Below are positions 32,140 to 43,689 of a DNA stretch of 64,000 nt, piece by piece. The translations under genes were made by a program, and so were the position numbers. The notes below the pieces were generated by a model that was given only the letters and a program-made list of their open reading frames with translations, searched no databases and was not told where the DNA came from. Positions within the stretch are counted from its first letter, which is position 1. The number at the start of each line of letters is the position of its first letter. The stretch is taken from assembly GCA_011037195.1 (NCBI GenBank), contig JAAEAF010003376.1, forward strand, positions 155,568 to 219,567. The letters are read 5' to 3'. The DNA is from Triatoma infestans (Eukaryota; Arthropoda; Insecta; Hemiptera; Reduviidae).

Positions 32140-34110
32140 TTTCATAAAAAAACTTTAGCACTAAAATAACTTTCAATTTTTGACTCCATAACTTCGTGGA
32201 TCATGGGATATAACTTACTCTTACTGCAATCTGCCAAAAATAACACTCTTTAATTCTAATTCTACTTATGGTTTGTATATAGTGTAGTGACTAATAAACA
32301 ATAATTATTAATCCCTTTCCTTTATATATTTATAACTTTATTAAATATTAACTTTGCATTCCTTTCTATCATTTTTATCTCATATGTCGTTTCTACTCGT
32401 ACTTTCAATGTGGACATTCCAACATTTATAACTTCAATTTTTCATTTTAATTTCATTTTACCAACCAAATACAAACTTAATTTAATAACTTATAAAATGT
32501 TAACTACGGTAATCATAACTATGTTGATGAATATTTTACAACTGAGATAGGTAACATTGTAAGTTAATTTAGGAAAGGAAAATCGGATTTAAGAACAAAG
32601 AAGGAGCAGTTATCTACCTACATAATAAAAATATGAATGCAAGTTTGTCATGTGCATTTTATTTATAAATTTTATTAATTCATATAAAATTGTAAAGTAA
32701 TAGAAGTGTGATGCAGTGTAATTTATTGCTCATCGGACGTCTCATCAATTTGTAATCGCTATTATTTGTAACGGAGACTGGCTTTCTTAGCCCAGCGTAC
32801 ATTATGCGATTATGCTGATGCAGCAAACATGGTTTAAAATCAAACTATACGAAATATATTATGAGCAAATAATGTAGCTGAAATTTCTGTTAAAGGATTA
32901 AAAATATATTTACTGAAAATACTCTTTAAGAGGTATTACACGATGTTTAGTATTATGAATTAGAAGGCTGAAGAGAAGGTAAAGAACATAATTAGAAAAT
33001 ATTTAATGAATATTTTATGTCACTTTATTAATTTAACAAATATTAAAACACAAATGTGATTCTCTCTATCTGATTAAAACTCATAAACTCATAGGTCTAG
33101 TGGCTCTTCTCTTCTTCTACTTCACATTTCAGTTCCTTATTTTGTATTTAATAAGTTAGTAAACATTTTAAATCATGCAAAAATTTCACTAGATCGATAA
33201 TTGTAATGATTGAGCTTACTTTTATAATAAAAAAGTGAAATCTGATGGCAATCAGCGAGAAGTAGCTTGAAAGCTTGCTTGACAAAAAAGGCATCACTTT
33301 ACAATTAAAAATTGACAAATTTTCTTTCATATTGAAATTTTACTTATTTGCCCAGGATAAATATAGAATTAGTGGGGGTAAATGTACACATAGTATTTGA
33401 ATCGATTTCATTGTAGTCCAGAACACCAATAACATTGAAACACCCATTAAAACTTGAAATTTAACGAAAATAATTTTTTCCAAAAGAATGTTTGAAGTAG
33501 TAATGGTACATTTATTTATGAAGATAGTTGGTACAACCAAACTGAACTAGTACTTTAGAGTTTAGAGTAAAGTTTAAAGTTGCTTCGATCCCAGAGATGT
33601 TTTAAAAAAAAACAACTTTAAATTTCAACACGATCGCAATAGTTCCTCTTAACAGCTGTAAAAGTAACGTATGTTGATGTTTTCAGTGATGACTCCTTCT
33701 AGTCTTAAGTTAAGCAAAAATCATAATTTACGCCAAAAAAAAGTACTAGAAATTAACTATATAACTGAAAATAGTAGTATTCTCGTTCCTTACTGCTAGG
33801 AAAAATTATTTCATCATGTACCTGTTTGATTATTTCGATGAGATTAAACAGTAAGGAAAAAAAATATTATGGTAAGGAGGCTGTAACATCATGCATACAC
33901 CGTGAGAAAGTTAAACGCTTCAGTGCGCTAAATCCTAATTACCGGCTTGAGTAAACTGCTTATTAAAAAGCACTGAGCGAAGAGGTTCTAACTTCGGCTG
34001 GTAAGTTTTGTTCAATTTTATCTGGAGGTTGTTGACACTCAACACAAACTGTTTTGGTAAAGTTATGACATAAATTTATTTCTAATCTAATATTATTATT
34101 AGATTAGATT
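32140..34110. other. AT-rich stretch without recognisable gene
   Basis: No gene, RNA or named repeat found. An 11-bp inverted repeat (TCTAATCTAAT / ATTAGATTAGA) lies at 34,082-34,110 next to the R1 end. Confidence 0.5.
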
Positions 34111-34226
34111 TCTCTTACTTCTTATTCCAAGTAAGAGGAAATATTGCAATCGTGACCAATTGAGTTTTCACCGGAATTACATGTCTTGAAGTCCCCTGAG
34201 TTCGTAAAAATATTTTTAGCGTATCT

Positions 34227-34237
34227 GGTATAACATC
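34227..34237 (+). repeat. Target-site duplication of RTE-like element, left
   Basis: GGTATAACATC, repeated at 37,411-37,421. The first G may belong to the element tail. Confidence 0.88.
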
Positions 34238-34318
34238 GGGGTGTAGAGTAGGTCCCCTCCGCGCGGTGCAGCCTGGGTTGCGCAAAATGACCTACGTGGG
34301 CGGACAAGGCTCATCGCC

Positions 34319-35558
34319 GTGGTGAAGGCAGCTTGTCTAGGGGATGGGAACCCCAAAATCAAATCCACTGGTCCTCCAGGGTGGGGGTTGGGCGTGGGGC
34401 TAACCCCTCTACTCCATAAAAAATCTATGGTTACGAACCCAATAGCAGAAAAGAAAAACCGGACTGTTTTAATGGAAAAAAGACCCAGGCGAGGAATATG
34501 GAACATATCAACATGGAATGTGCGTAGTCTGTACGCCCCCGGAGCCAGCGTAGGCTTGAAGAAGAGTTGCTGAGGTATAAAGTAGAAGTTTCAGCTCTAC
34601 AAGAGATAAGGTGGAGAAAAACCGAAATTACGCAGTTAAAGCACTTTATTATATTCAACAGTGGGGGCTCAGCTAATATTATTGGTACGGGATTCGCAGT
34701 AAGTAATAGAATGAAGAAATACGTAATTAAATTTCAGCCTATAAACGAAAGAATCTGCCTCTTAAGATTGAAAGGTAAATTTAGTAATATTAGTCTGGTC
34801 AGTGTTCATGCTCCTAGGAGGATGCTGAAGCTGAAACGAAGGAAGGTTTTTATCCAGAGTTGGAGCGATTGTATGATGGAATCCCAAATCATGATGTAAA
34901 ATTAATTCTGGGTGACTTCAACGCGAAGGCGGGTAAAGAACCAACATATAGACCTGTGATTGGCTTGTATAACAACCATGATGTAAGTAATGATAATGGT
35001 TCCAGAATGGTTGATTTCGCGTCTGACAAAAATATGAGAGTGTCGAGCACATTCTTCCCCCATAAGAAAATTCATTTAGAAACCTGGATGTCACCTGATG
35101 GGGTTACTCGTAATCAAATCGACCATGTCCTTATTGATTCTCGGCATGCTACTAATATCCAGGACGTGAGAAGTTATAGAGGGGCGGACATAGATTCCGA
35201 CCATTTTTTGGTAAGAGCTCAGTTTAAGCAAAAAATTGAAACAAGAACCCAGTGTAAAGGCGCGAAAAGAAAAATATTTGATACTGATAAACTGAAGATT
35301 GAGGCAGAAAGAGAGGCTTTCGGCGGCAAGGTAGAGGAATTATTACAAAGGAAACCGGAAGGGCTAGAAGAGAAGGTTGGCTCTGATAGCATAGAGAGTA
35401 AATGGAATAGAATCAAGGGCGCTATTCAGAGATCTGCGATGGAAATATTAGGAGAACGGAAAAAACAAGTGCGCAATGACTGGTATGACGAGGAAGTGGC
35501 AGAAGTACTGAAGCAAAGGAATGATTCAGAAAATATTAGTGAGGAAAACAAGAGCTAG
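34319..35558 (+). pseudogene. RTE-like endonuclease region
   Basis: Three frames cover one apurinic-type endonuclease. The first ends shortly after WNVRSLYAPGA (about 34,517). The second (34,567-34,899) carries ALQEIRWRK, GTGFAVSNRMK and SLVSVHAP. The third (34,860-35,558) has LILGDFNAKAG, NQIDHVLID and DSDHFLV, the Asp/Asn/His residues that hold the metal and cut target DNA. Single-base shifts near 34,556 and 34,815 divide them. WNVRSLY and the QEIRW acidic motif point to the RTE group often mis-annotated as craniofacial development protein 2. A Lys/Glu-rich linker follows. Confidence 0.88.
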
Positions 35559-37411
35559 TGCGCAAGACTATAGAGAGAAGAGAGCGAAAGCCAGGCTAAT
35601 ATGCCGGAAGAAGAAAAGAGAGCTGGAAAAGAGGTTGGTAGAACAGATGCAGTCAGACTTCGAGCAGAGGAGGAGCAGGAAGTTTTATAAGGCGGTGAGA
35701 AATGTAAAAGACGGATATCAGCCACGATTGGGTTGTGTGGAGAGTGCAGAAGGAGGGATAATAACAGGAAAGGAAGAGATCTTAATCAGATGGATGGATT
35801 ATTTTAGAAACCTCCTCAACAGTCAGAACATGATGGTAAAAGTACAGCAGGATCAAATCCCGTTAGATGATGATGCTGAGCCACCCTCGAGAGACGATTT
35901 CGACGGAGTGTTGGAATCTATGAAAGAAAATAAATCCCCTGGGGAAGACAGCATCAGTGTGGAGCAAGGCGGAGAAGAGTGAAGAATTGAAGAGTGAAGT
36001 GTACAACCTTATATTAAAAGTATGGCTAGAAGAAGAAATGCCAAAGGATTGGGCTGAGGCAGTAATATGCCCCATTCACAAAAAGGGTAGCCGCCTCAAA
36101 TTTTCAAATTACCGCGGTATATCTCTGTTAAGTGCGGTATATAAAATCCTCGCAATCCTCCTTGCAGAAAGAATAACTAACGCAGCGGAAAGAGTGCTCG
36201 GAGATTACCAATGCGGCTTTCGGAAAGGTAGTCTACTATAGACCATATTTTTAGCATGAGAGTCGTATTGGAAAAATTCTACGAAAATAATCTTGACCTC
36301 CATCAACTGTATGTTGATTTTAAGATGGCCTACGATTCTATTTCACGCTTTGGGCTCATTGAAGCTATGAAAAGTTTGAATATTCCGGCAAAGGTGACCA
36401 GGCTGGTGAAGATGACGCTAGCGCATACAGTGGCCAAGGTAGCTGTCCAAGGTGAAACCTCCCAGGAATTTTATGTTAATGTAGGACTTAGACAAGGTGA
36501 TCCGTTATCACCGGTTCTTTTTAATCTGGTCCTAGAAATGGTCATGAGAAAAGTAAACATAAATCCAGGACGCACTATTTTTAACCGAGTAGTGCAGCAC
36601 CTAGCCTATGCGGACGATGTGGCGCTTATATCAAGATCAGCAGCCGCAACAAAAAGCGCTCTTACGGAATTGGAAGAGGGTGCAGCCACTTACGGTCTGC
36701 AGATCAACACCGAGAAAACAAAATATATGGTGACTACCAGAAGAACAAGGAGATTTGGGGATCTGCTAGTCGGGTCACACCGTTTCGAGGGAGTGAAGAA
36801 ATTTAAATATTTAGGAGCTACACTCACGTCCAAGAATGAGGTGGGCGAGGACATTAGTAGCAGAATCCCGGTAGCTAACAGATGTCTGGGGGCGATTAGA
36901 AGTACGCTCCGAAATAAGCAAGTCTCCAGACAAACGAAAGTCACCATATATAAGACAGTTCTCAGACCGGTATACGGCTCGGAGGCATGGGTGTTGACGG
37001 CAGCAGACGAGCAGAGATTGAACTGCTGGGAGAGGAAAATTTTGCGATGTATTTATGGCCCAGTAGTTGAGGGCGGAATGTTCCGTCCACTTAAAAACGC
37101 TGAATTGTATCAGCTCTATGGAATAGAGACGCTTGTGGCTGCCATAAAAGTGGGAAGGTTGCGCTGGTTGGGACACCTCCACAGGAAGAGTGTAGAAAGA
37201 ACCCCTCGAAAGGTCTATGAAGGGCACCCAGGAGGTAGAAGACCTAGAGGCCGGCCAAGGTTATGTTGGCTGCAGGATGTGGAGGCGGATCTGATGAAGA
37301 TGGGCGTCAGACAGTGGAGAAGGAAAGCCGCAGACAGAGATGGTTGGAACAGTCTGCTAAAGAGGCCAAGGCCCTGCAAGAGCTGTGGAGCCAAAGGAAG
37401 AAGAAGAAGAG
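35521..37411 (+). pseudogene. RTE-like reverse transcriptase region
   Basis: Frames 35,521-35,982, 35,957-36,241 and 36,256 onward follow each other with frameshifts near 35,530, 35,965 and 36,239. Motifs: KENKSPGEDSIS and SNYRGISLLSAVYKILA (RT fingers), then from Met 36,256 residue 22-27 FKMAYD, 77-90 GLRQGDPLSPVLFN and catalytic YADD at 118-121. Next come KFKYLGATLTS, VYGSEAWVL, RCIYGP, GRLRWLGHLHR and GRPRLCWLQDVEADL. The last frame then runs past the element end to 37,452; a one-base loss near 37,354 is suggested because the alternative frame reads AKEAKALQELWSQ. All catalytic residues of the RT survive. Confidence 0.9.
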
Positions 37412-37421
37412 GTATAACATC
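37411..37421 (+). repeat. Target-site duplication of RTE-like element, right
   Basis: GGTATAACATC, directly after the AAGAAGAAGAAG tail. Confidence 0.88.
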
Positions 37422-37560
37422 TGACATGAAGGTTTCGTGCAAAATCCATTAAAACCGGAAATGCGAATTCAGTGAATAGTTGTTTTAGTTTTTCGCGAAT
37501 TTCCAGAAAACAGCTGCCAGTTTGCTTTGTACTTCCTATGGTATCTACACAATAAATACC

Positions 37561-38660
37561 TAGCACTTTTATTGAAACATTTTACCAGGCAAATTAGTTA
37601 TGTAACAAAATTTGAAATGTTATGTAAGGTTGGTTCAATGTTGTTGGCGTTCTTTTGTGGACTACATAGTAATCACCGTTCTTCTAGCTGCCTGAAATCT
37701 AATCATCTCATCCTCCCAGTATCTCCATCTTTATTTTAGGACAAATAAGTAAATTTAGAAAAATAAAGAAAATTTTGTTTACATACAATTGTATCTACTA
37801 GAAAGTCGTTGAGTGTTTCACCGCGGATATTTTTAATGGCATCTAATTTTTGTCATTAAATTCATTCGAACTTTTGTTCGGATTCCTGAATTTAATTCTT
37901 AGGCAGGCTGTAGAAGATCCTGGAGATTTCCAAAATGACAAAGACGATACTAAAATTTTCATATGTTAAATGATAACTATGTATCACTAAATACTAATAA
38001 GTTGTTACAATATATTGTAAAAGTAGCAGTCAATTTTCCTATGCATAAACAAATGTTCAGACATGGTGCCCGTACGAATCTTGAAGTAGTAAATATTTCT
38101 ATGTTTTCACATTTATCACCTCTAAGAGACTTGGGAGATTTTTTTCTTTTTCCACCGCAGATATTATAATTAGTATTTTTTTTTTTTAATAAATAATGAA
38201 ATGTAGACACAGACTCTATAACTATCTCTCGCATAAAACTGTTATCTATTAGACTTGGCTTTTAACAGTACAGTTCCTATTACAATGGCACAAAGTTTGA
38301 ATGTTGACAGTGTATTGTCAACTTTACTATGATCTATTGTAAGCATTTCTAAGGTTGAAGATGATAACAGGACTCAGTTTAGGAACGTAAAGAAGAACTG
38401 CCTTCGAATATCTTCAATGAACAATATTAAGACATAAACATTTAGAAGTTGTTGTAATTAGTAATTCTAAATTTAGATAAAAGTAATTAAAGTTAGCAAC
38501 TTCAAACAACAATGTCAGAATTTGTAAAGATAATGTTGATTATAAATAAAATGTATATATAAAACACAGTATGAGATATAAAACTAATATTACTCCTTTT
38601 TTATATTAATAAATAAAAAAATTATTTATCTATAAGTATATATTATAAGAAAATACTTAC
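37561..38660. other. No recognisable gene
   Basis: AT-rich; short frames only. Would be intronic if the exon at 38.66 kb belongs to a minus-strand gene. Confidence 0.45.
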
Positions 38661-38780
38661 AATTCTTGACAGCAGCCAGCGAGGTGGTAATATGATTCTT
38701 CACATTAGGCCATACAGCCGGATGTGCCAGTCCTTTCATACTCTCCATTATTCTAGTAAACCCACCAGAGCGGCCCGTAT
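38661..38780 (-). CDS. Probable internal exon of a host gene, unidentified
   Basis: A 120-bp block of balanced composition in AT-rich sequence, bounded on the minus strand by TTTATAG before and GTAAGT after, a consensus splice donor. One frame is open throughout: TGRSGGFTRIMESMKGLAHP followed by AVWPNVKNHITTSLAAVKN, with phase 1 at both ends. The internal Met (MESMKG) has a strong start context (ATAATGG). I do not recognise the protein. It is the only sequence in the window that looks like a conserved host exon rather than a transposon. Neighbouring exons are not certain; see the two candidate first exons near 49.5 and 50.6 kb. Confidence 0.5.
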
Positions 38781-39612
38781 CTATAAACATGCAATGTCAA
38801 CAAATATTATCTTCTATTAAATGCAGAGTCGACCTCAAGGGTAGTAAAAAATGATACAATTTATTTATTTTGAAACTACTTTCACTAAAGTGGTATGGTT
38901 GTAATAAACAATTTTGGGGATTTAACCATTTTTTTTATATATATGATACTTTCCTCTTCAGTTCGCATTTGCAGCTCATTGTATTTTGATTTCGCGTTCA
39001 TACTTAATATTATTGGATTGCCTATATTTCTTTATGTAAAGAAAAAAGTATTTGTGGAATATGTGGATGGGTCCGCAATGCTGCATAACATCTGGTGTGT
39101 ATATAAATTTTCCATTAGATCGATCATTTTAATTTTAGAAAATTAGTAAGAGCTGAGACAAAAAGCTGCTTCCCTCCAAATTCCCAAAGTGAACGACTTA
39201 CCACTATATCATATCAAGCAAAACTACAAGTATTATTAATTTTCCTAATGCAAAGAAAATCCTTCAACTTTACGTGGTTTTTGCTTTGCAATTTTCTTAA
39301 ATTTTTTGTTAAAACTGGGTAAACCAGTAATAATATCCATATTTAGTGACCACAGGTACCTGAATAATTTTTTCCGGCAAATGAATTTCAAAGGTGAAGT
39401 TTTCTTCTAAACTGCGCTTTTATTGAAAGGGGGATTAACCGCATATATAATACTATAGCAACTAAATATTCAGTTAAAAATTTCTAATTTTGAAGAATAT
39501 CATCAAGGAGAGCATTAAGAATTTAATAAGAGAAGACACACCAGAGTTTCTTATATGTTTCGAATTTTTTTTTAACTGACGTTTTCAAAATCTTAAGCTG
39601 TTTAAATAATAC
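38781..39612. other. No recognisable gene
   Basis: AT-rich; the 83-codon frame at 38,895-39,146 is hydrophobic by base composition only. Confidence 0.45.
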
Positions 39613-40240
39613 TGTCCCATTTGTAATGGACCAATCGCCAGCAAATTTGTCATACAAAAGATGGACTCAATAGTTTGATCAGCAATCGTATCAAGGCACT
39701 ATCTCTGAGCCTCCAAGCGCACGTCTACTATGCAATACTTCCTCTGATTTGGCGTCTACTACGAATATTGGCGAAACAACTTCAATTTCGACGCCAGTCT
39801 CTCTGGAAGCTGTCTGTAGAGGTAAGAGAAACTGAATAAAGCCGATTATCTCAGAGGCCTACAGTCAGTCACCAGATAAACTTTAAAGAGTAAAAGAAGT
39901 AAACATCAGTCACTGGAAGGTTCTGCAGCTCATCACCGTTCACTACTGTTCACCACTGTTAGAACAACCTAGAGTTCCAACTAATCACAACATACTTCAA
40001 GCGACTCAAAGCAGCCAATTCTAGTTTTCTACATACATCACGCTACCAACAGTCATCAACAATCATTACTCATCGCTCGGCCACTCTACCCCTTTAGTAG
40101 CTCTTTCTCCTTACTCAGTGAAAACATTAAAATATAAATTGTGTGTTTAGTGCAAGTTCGTGTGTTCTCCTTTACACCATTTATCAACCATCATCCTGCA
40201 GCCATTAAACATTCAATGAAAGCAAAAAATTAAAGAAACT
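39613..40240. other. CA-rich block of unknown origin, possible LTR-type remnant
   Basis: About 600 bp with much higher C content than its surroundings. It starts near TGTCCCATTTGTAATGG and ends in GTGTTCTCCTTTACACC followed by AT-rich sequence. One frame reads FDQQSYQGTISEPPSARLLC and stays open to AGAG|GTAAGA near 39,822, a possible donor, but carries a stop upstream. No second LTR or known motif. Could equally be an untranslated exon. Confidence 0.25.
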
Positions 40241-40539
40241 GAAAAGAACATAATCGTTAGCTAGTTTTAACTTGCTTAAAGAAAAAATAAAATAATTTCT
40301 AAGAGTTTGTAATATAAATTACTCTATATTTCTAAAAAACTTGCCGCCACCAAAAAAGAGCCTTCTGGAATCTTTGGACCGCTTCATCTCCTTGATGTAA
40401 TTAAATATAATTACATTTAATATTATTAAATTAATTTTAAGCACAGAAATGAATAGAATAACTCTAGCTTAATTACTCAATAGCACCTTCACATTATATT
40501 TATGCTATATTATTAATAGAACCTATATCATTATAGGTT

Positions 40540-40850
40540 TTTTAGGTATTCGAGAAATAAAGGATTTGTAAGGTGCATTTCAGGCCTGTTATTTATCCCT
40601 TCCTCGATAGGGACTCCTTTCATCCCTTCTCGATAATGACCAGAATAGGCCGCTCCAGCCCCAACCCCACTCACTCCACTGAGCCGGGGCAGGGGCAACC
40701 CAATAGCGTGATAGAAGATATACCCTTTCTTGATTCTTCCAGAATTTGGAGATTTCGCAGAGATCTTAATTGTGTGGGTGAGTGGTCGCATCCTAGAGGG
40801 GAGCACAATAGACCTCTTTTGGTCGCAGTTCTCTGTACCAAAAAAAAAAG
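40540..40850. other. GC-richer block, unidentified
   Basis: About 300 bp with CCACTGAGCCGGGGCAGGGG and similar sequence, open in one frame on each strand (105 and 91 codons), which is expected by chance at this base composition. It abuts the Tc1-like remnant. May be part of an unlisted repeat. Confidence 0.3.
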
Positions 40851-40921
40851 TTTTTATTTACTTAATTTTTTCTTTGATATCAAAAGTTAATTAAATTAAA
40901 TAATTAATTTGTTCTCAAAAA

Positions 40922-41690
40922 ATGGTTCTAAGTCGAGAAGATCTTGCCTGGGCAACTGCTTTAGCAAAAGGAACCAAGTATCCGCAGCACAGCAATCCTC
41001 GGTGTACCACGCTTGGCAATTCATGATGGCCTACAGTGATTAAGGGTCTCGGCTGAGGAGAAGGTAGTAAACGACCGCGATGAATAGACGGCCGTTTCAT
41101 AAAATCTTACCGTACCATAGAACCCTCACTTAAAAGTTCCCAACCAACTGCCAACCAACTGCAAACGGCCCTTAATACACAAGAACACTAAAACGGCAAA
41201 AGGAAGCTGGAATGGAGTGATCTAGTTTCTAGATGCTCCACATTAAGTCCTAAATTGCTGGAGAGGCATCGAATTAGAAATACTACCAATCACAAGATAA
41301 GTAAGCGCTTTTGAAATCCTACCTCCACCAAGATGGAGTGCGTTCTTTCCATATGCCTTTTTAAAGATGTGGTGTGGGCTGAAATCAACGTCCATACCCG
41401 TACCGAACTGATGGTCATGCAAAACGAAGCTTTTGACATAGGTACACTAAAGAAGTTCTTGCGGAAGGTGTGATCTCACTTGCTTTATTTGTTACAGATA
41501 ATTTTGTGTTAATCGTGCTAATATTCGACCGCATGAAGCTTAGAGTTGTCATAGAAAGACATATCCCTATAGAAAACATATGGATCATTATTGAGGTACG
41601 TTTTAGACATCGTTTGCCTAACCGATGTAGAAAAGCTCGGAACTGTCGAAGGGAACTGAAATCTGACCGTTTAGAGACTTGAGGCTCTAT
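40922..41690 (+). pseudogene. Tc1-like transposase remnant
   Basis: Met at 40,922 opens MVLSREDLAWATALAKGTKY; after a shift it reads STAILGVPRLAIHDGLQ and EEKVVNDRDE (DNA-binding helix-turn-helix region). Next comes LTVP..QLPTNCKR-type sequence. About 41,350-41,460 reads KDVVWAEINVHTRTELMVM, matching the VMVWGGI...RTELV block of Tc1 DDE domains. It ends with TDNFVLI and PIENIW (41,505-41,585), the usual D-N-A-R..PDLNPIENIW region, with the part between deleted. Inverted terminal repeats were not found. Cuts and pastes DNA when intact; here broken by several shifts. Confidence 0.72.
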
Positions 41691-42369
41691 GAAGCTCAGA
41701 GACGGTAATATACGGTATTAGGTGCAAACCAGGTAATAATTATCAATAAGTATTAATTTATCGCTCAAACACTTTTCAGATATTTGAGTGAATTTTCATT
41801 CAAACCATTTGATTTAATTAATTTTCATAAAAACTCAGAAATTTTTTATTTCGTTTAATTGTGTTTATTTTAAAATAGCATTAATAAGTAATGTAGGAAT
41901 AAAATTAAACATAGTTTGATTGAATGACGAAACCTTATTACAACACTTAATAGGATTTGGAAAAACAAAAATACTAAAATATGCATTCATTTAAATGTTT
42001 ACAATTATAATGTTTACTCTCTTTTATCCAATGAGAAATGCTCACCTATCCAATTAACAATATTCAGCATTTACATCATCACAGTTACTAATTACTTTAA
42101 AGAAATTCCTGCGAACTGCATAAACCATTGCATTAATTTACAACTAAGGCGTATAAATACACTATTAGCAAAATTAAATATAACTGGAGTTCAACAAGTC
42201 AAACATAATGGCTATTATTATTTTATTTGAACATTTTTTTATTGTGTAATCAAGTTGAAAAATACCAAAGTTGCTGTGAAGTTCTCTCATAACTTTCTCT
42301 TAATTCAATACTTAAAGCCCTAATTGACAACTCTTCTTAAAAGTTAGAATGTTTACTAAATGTGAATTT
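41691..42369. other. No recognisable gene
   Basis: AT-rich, only random frames. Confidence 0.45.
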
Positions 42370-43260
42370 GGTGACCAGGGCCACATATTGTAGCATGGAT
42401 TGGACTAATTTAAAAGAAAGCCTAATGTTTTAGCCCTCCTCAACCTCTCTAAAACTAATTCAATCAATTTCTGGACAAATGTTTCAATAAAAATTGTTTA
42501 TATATATAATATATACTAAAGAGATACTATAATATATATAGTAAAGATACTTGTACTTACTTGTATACTAAAGGAAGTTTAATTAAGGGCAGGAGCTGTA
42601 TTGGAGAACATCGAGGAGAAAAACTGAACAAATCACAGCCCTATAATTCTCAATTGCTTAATAAATAATTGCCTTAATTAAATCCTTAAAAATTAATTAA
42701 TATATTTTAAATAAATTTTCATTTTTAAAACTAATAAATTCCCTTATGAATTACATAGTTAATTGTTTCAGGAAAAGCAACAGCTATGCCGGATCACCGC
42801 TCTCATTTCACTCAGTGCAATCAATTTTCAGTAGAAAATGTTTCAAATAAAAAGTGATAGGACTTCATTTGTAGTCCATTCAATATAAAAACTAGTTTTG
42901 TAGTGAATAGAACTACACTTCTAAAAGTATCCCTTTACATAAAACATCTTGTAAAACTGACATAAAATATTTACGAGAGTCGCATTTCCGGTTATGCAAT
43001 TTGACGAAACCTTTGTGTCACATCTGATGGACATACTTAAACGAAATTATCAAGTTGAGTTTATTGTGACTTTTCTTTTGTGAGATATTGGAACACCCCT
43101 ACCTAAAAACACTATTTTATTCATATAATATTAATGACCTCAAAACATTTTCCGGTAAATACTCAATTTTGAAAATTTTACATTATATATATAGTCGCTC
43201 TTATAGGAGCAAGAGAAAGTGAAAAAATACTCATGAGTCTCAGTAAAAAAAATACCATTG
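42370..43260 (-). repeat. R1 repeat copy (minus), split by AT-rich insert
   Basis: Parts at 42,370-42,500 (CTAAAACTAATTCAATCAAT) and 42,835-43,260 (GTGATAGGACTTCATTTG, GTCGCATTTCCGGTTATGC, ATACTTAAACGAAAT, AAAACATTTTCCGGTAAAT) run in R1 order. The end GCTCTTATAGGAGCAAGAG is an imperfect palindrome similar to the other R1 ends. The interval 42,500-42,830 between them carries AT repeats and unrelated sequence. Confidence 0.6.
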
Positions 43261-43289
43261 TAGAGTTGTGTTAAGGGTAGTGAAAGAAC

Positions 43290-43476
43290 CTATGCTCCAG
43301 AATCTGCCCTGCCGGGCTCCAGCAGTGTTCTCTTGTTAAAGACAACATTGCCCATCTGCTGATAGTAAGTTGTAGAGGCTCCTAAAAAAGGAAAATCTAA
43401 CGGTAGCACTACTGGACTCGAATTCAGGCGCTCTGCCTGGGAGTACAGCGTGCAATCACTGAGCTAATCCCTTCCA
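43290..43476 (-). mobile_element. tRNA-derived SINE, copy 4
   Basis: Minus strand starts GGGATTAGCTCAGTGATTGC with a B box-like CGCCTGAATTCGAGTCC further on. Body blocks AGCAGTGTTCTCTTG and AGTTGTAGAGGCTCC are present in plus orientation. Confidence 0.75.
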
Positions 43477-43509
43477 CTGGGCAGACTTTTAGTGACAGAA
43501 TGAGCCATT

Positions 43510-43681
43510 GTCATTGTGCCCGAAGCCTTCTCAGTGCATTCACCTCCATACAGGCAGCACTGTCCATCACCGGACAGGAGCTGTAGATGCTCTTAGGAAA
43601 AACTCTTTGAAGATAGCACTGGACTCAAACCTACCTCCATGTGGTAGTCCAGCACGCTACTATTTAGCTAATCCCTTCCCT
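43510..43681 (-). mobile_element. tRNA-derived SINE, copy 5 (tandem to copy 4)
   Basis: Same orientation as copy 4, 33 bp away. Minus strand starts GGGATTAGCTAAATAGTAGC and has GGTAGGTTTGAGTCC as the B box. The body is shortened (GACAGGAGCTGTAGATGC). Confidence 0.72.
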
Positions 43682-43689
43682 TCAAAAAG

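Larger units (their letters stand above)
34238..37411 (+). mobile_element. RTE-like LINE, full-length (3.2 kb)
   Basis: A GC-balanced block in AT-rich surroundings: leader, one endonuclease-RT coding region, and a very short 3' end of AAG repeats (37,398-37,410), flanked by an 11-bp duplication. The single ORF and the short simple-repeat 3' end are typical of RTE-clade LINEs. About six frameshifts separate long open pieces, so the copy is young but not active. Confidence 0.9.
34110..37560 (+). repeat. R1 repeat copy, interrupted by the RTE-like element
   Basis: Left part 34,110-34,237 has CTCTTACTTCTTATTCC, GAAATATTGCAATCGTG, TTTTCACCGGAATTAC. The right part, after the insertion (37,412 on), has CCATTAAAACCGGAAATGCG and TCCAGAAAACAGCTGCCAG, which continue the same R1 order. 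Confidence 0.75.

Noticed and set aside
34319..37452. Functional host gene (craniofacial development protein 2-like)
   Set aside because: WNVRSLY-type endonucleases with a linked YADD reverse transcriptase and flanking target duplication are RTE-like LINEs.
42560..42600. 35-bp micro-exon candidate on the minus strand before GTAAGT
   Set aside because: Good pyrimidine tract and donor, but only one phase is open and it fits neither candidate first exon.
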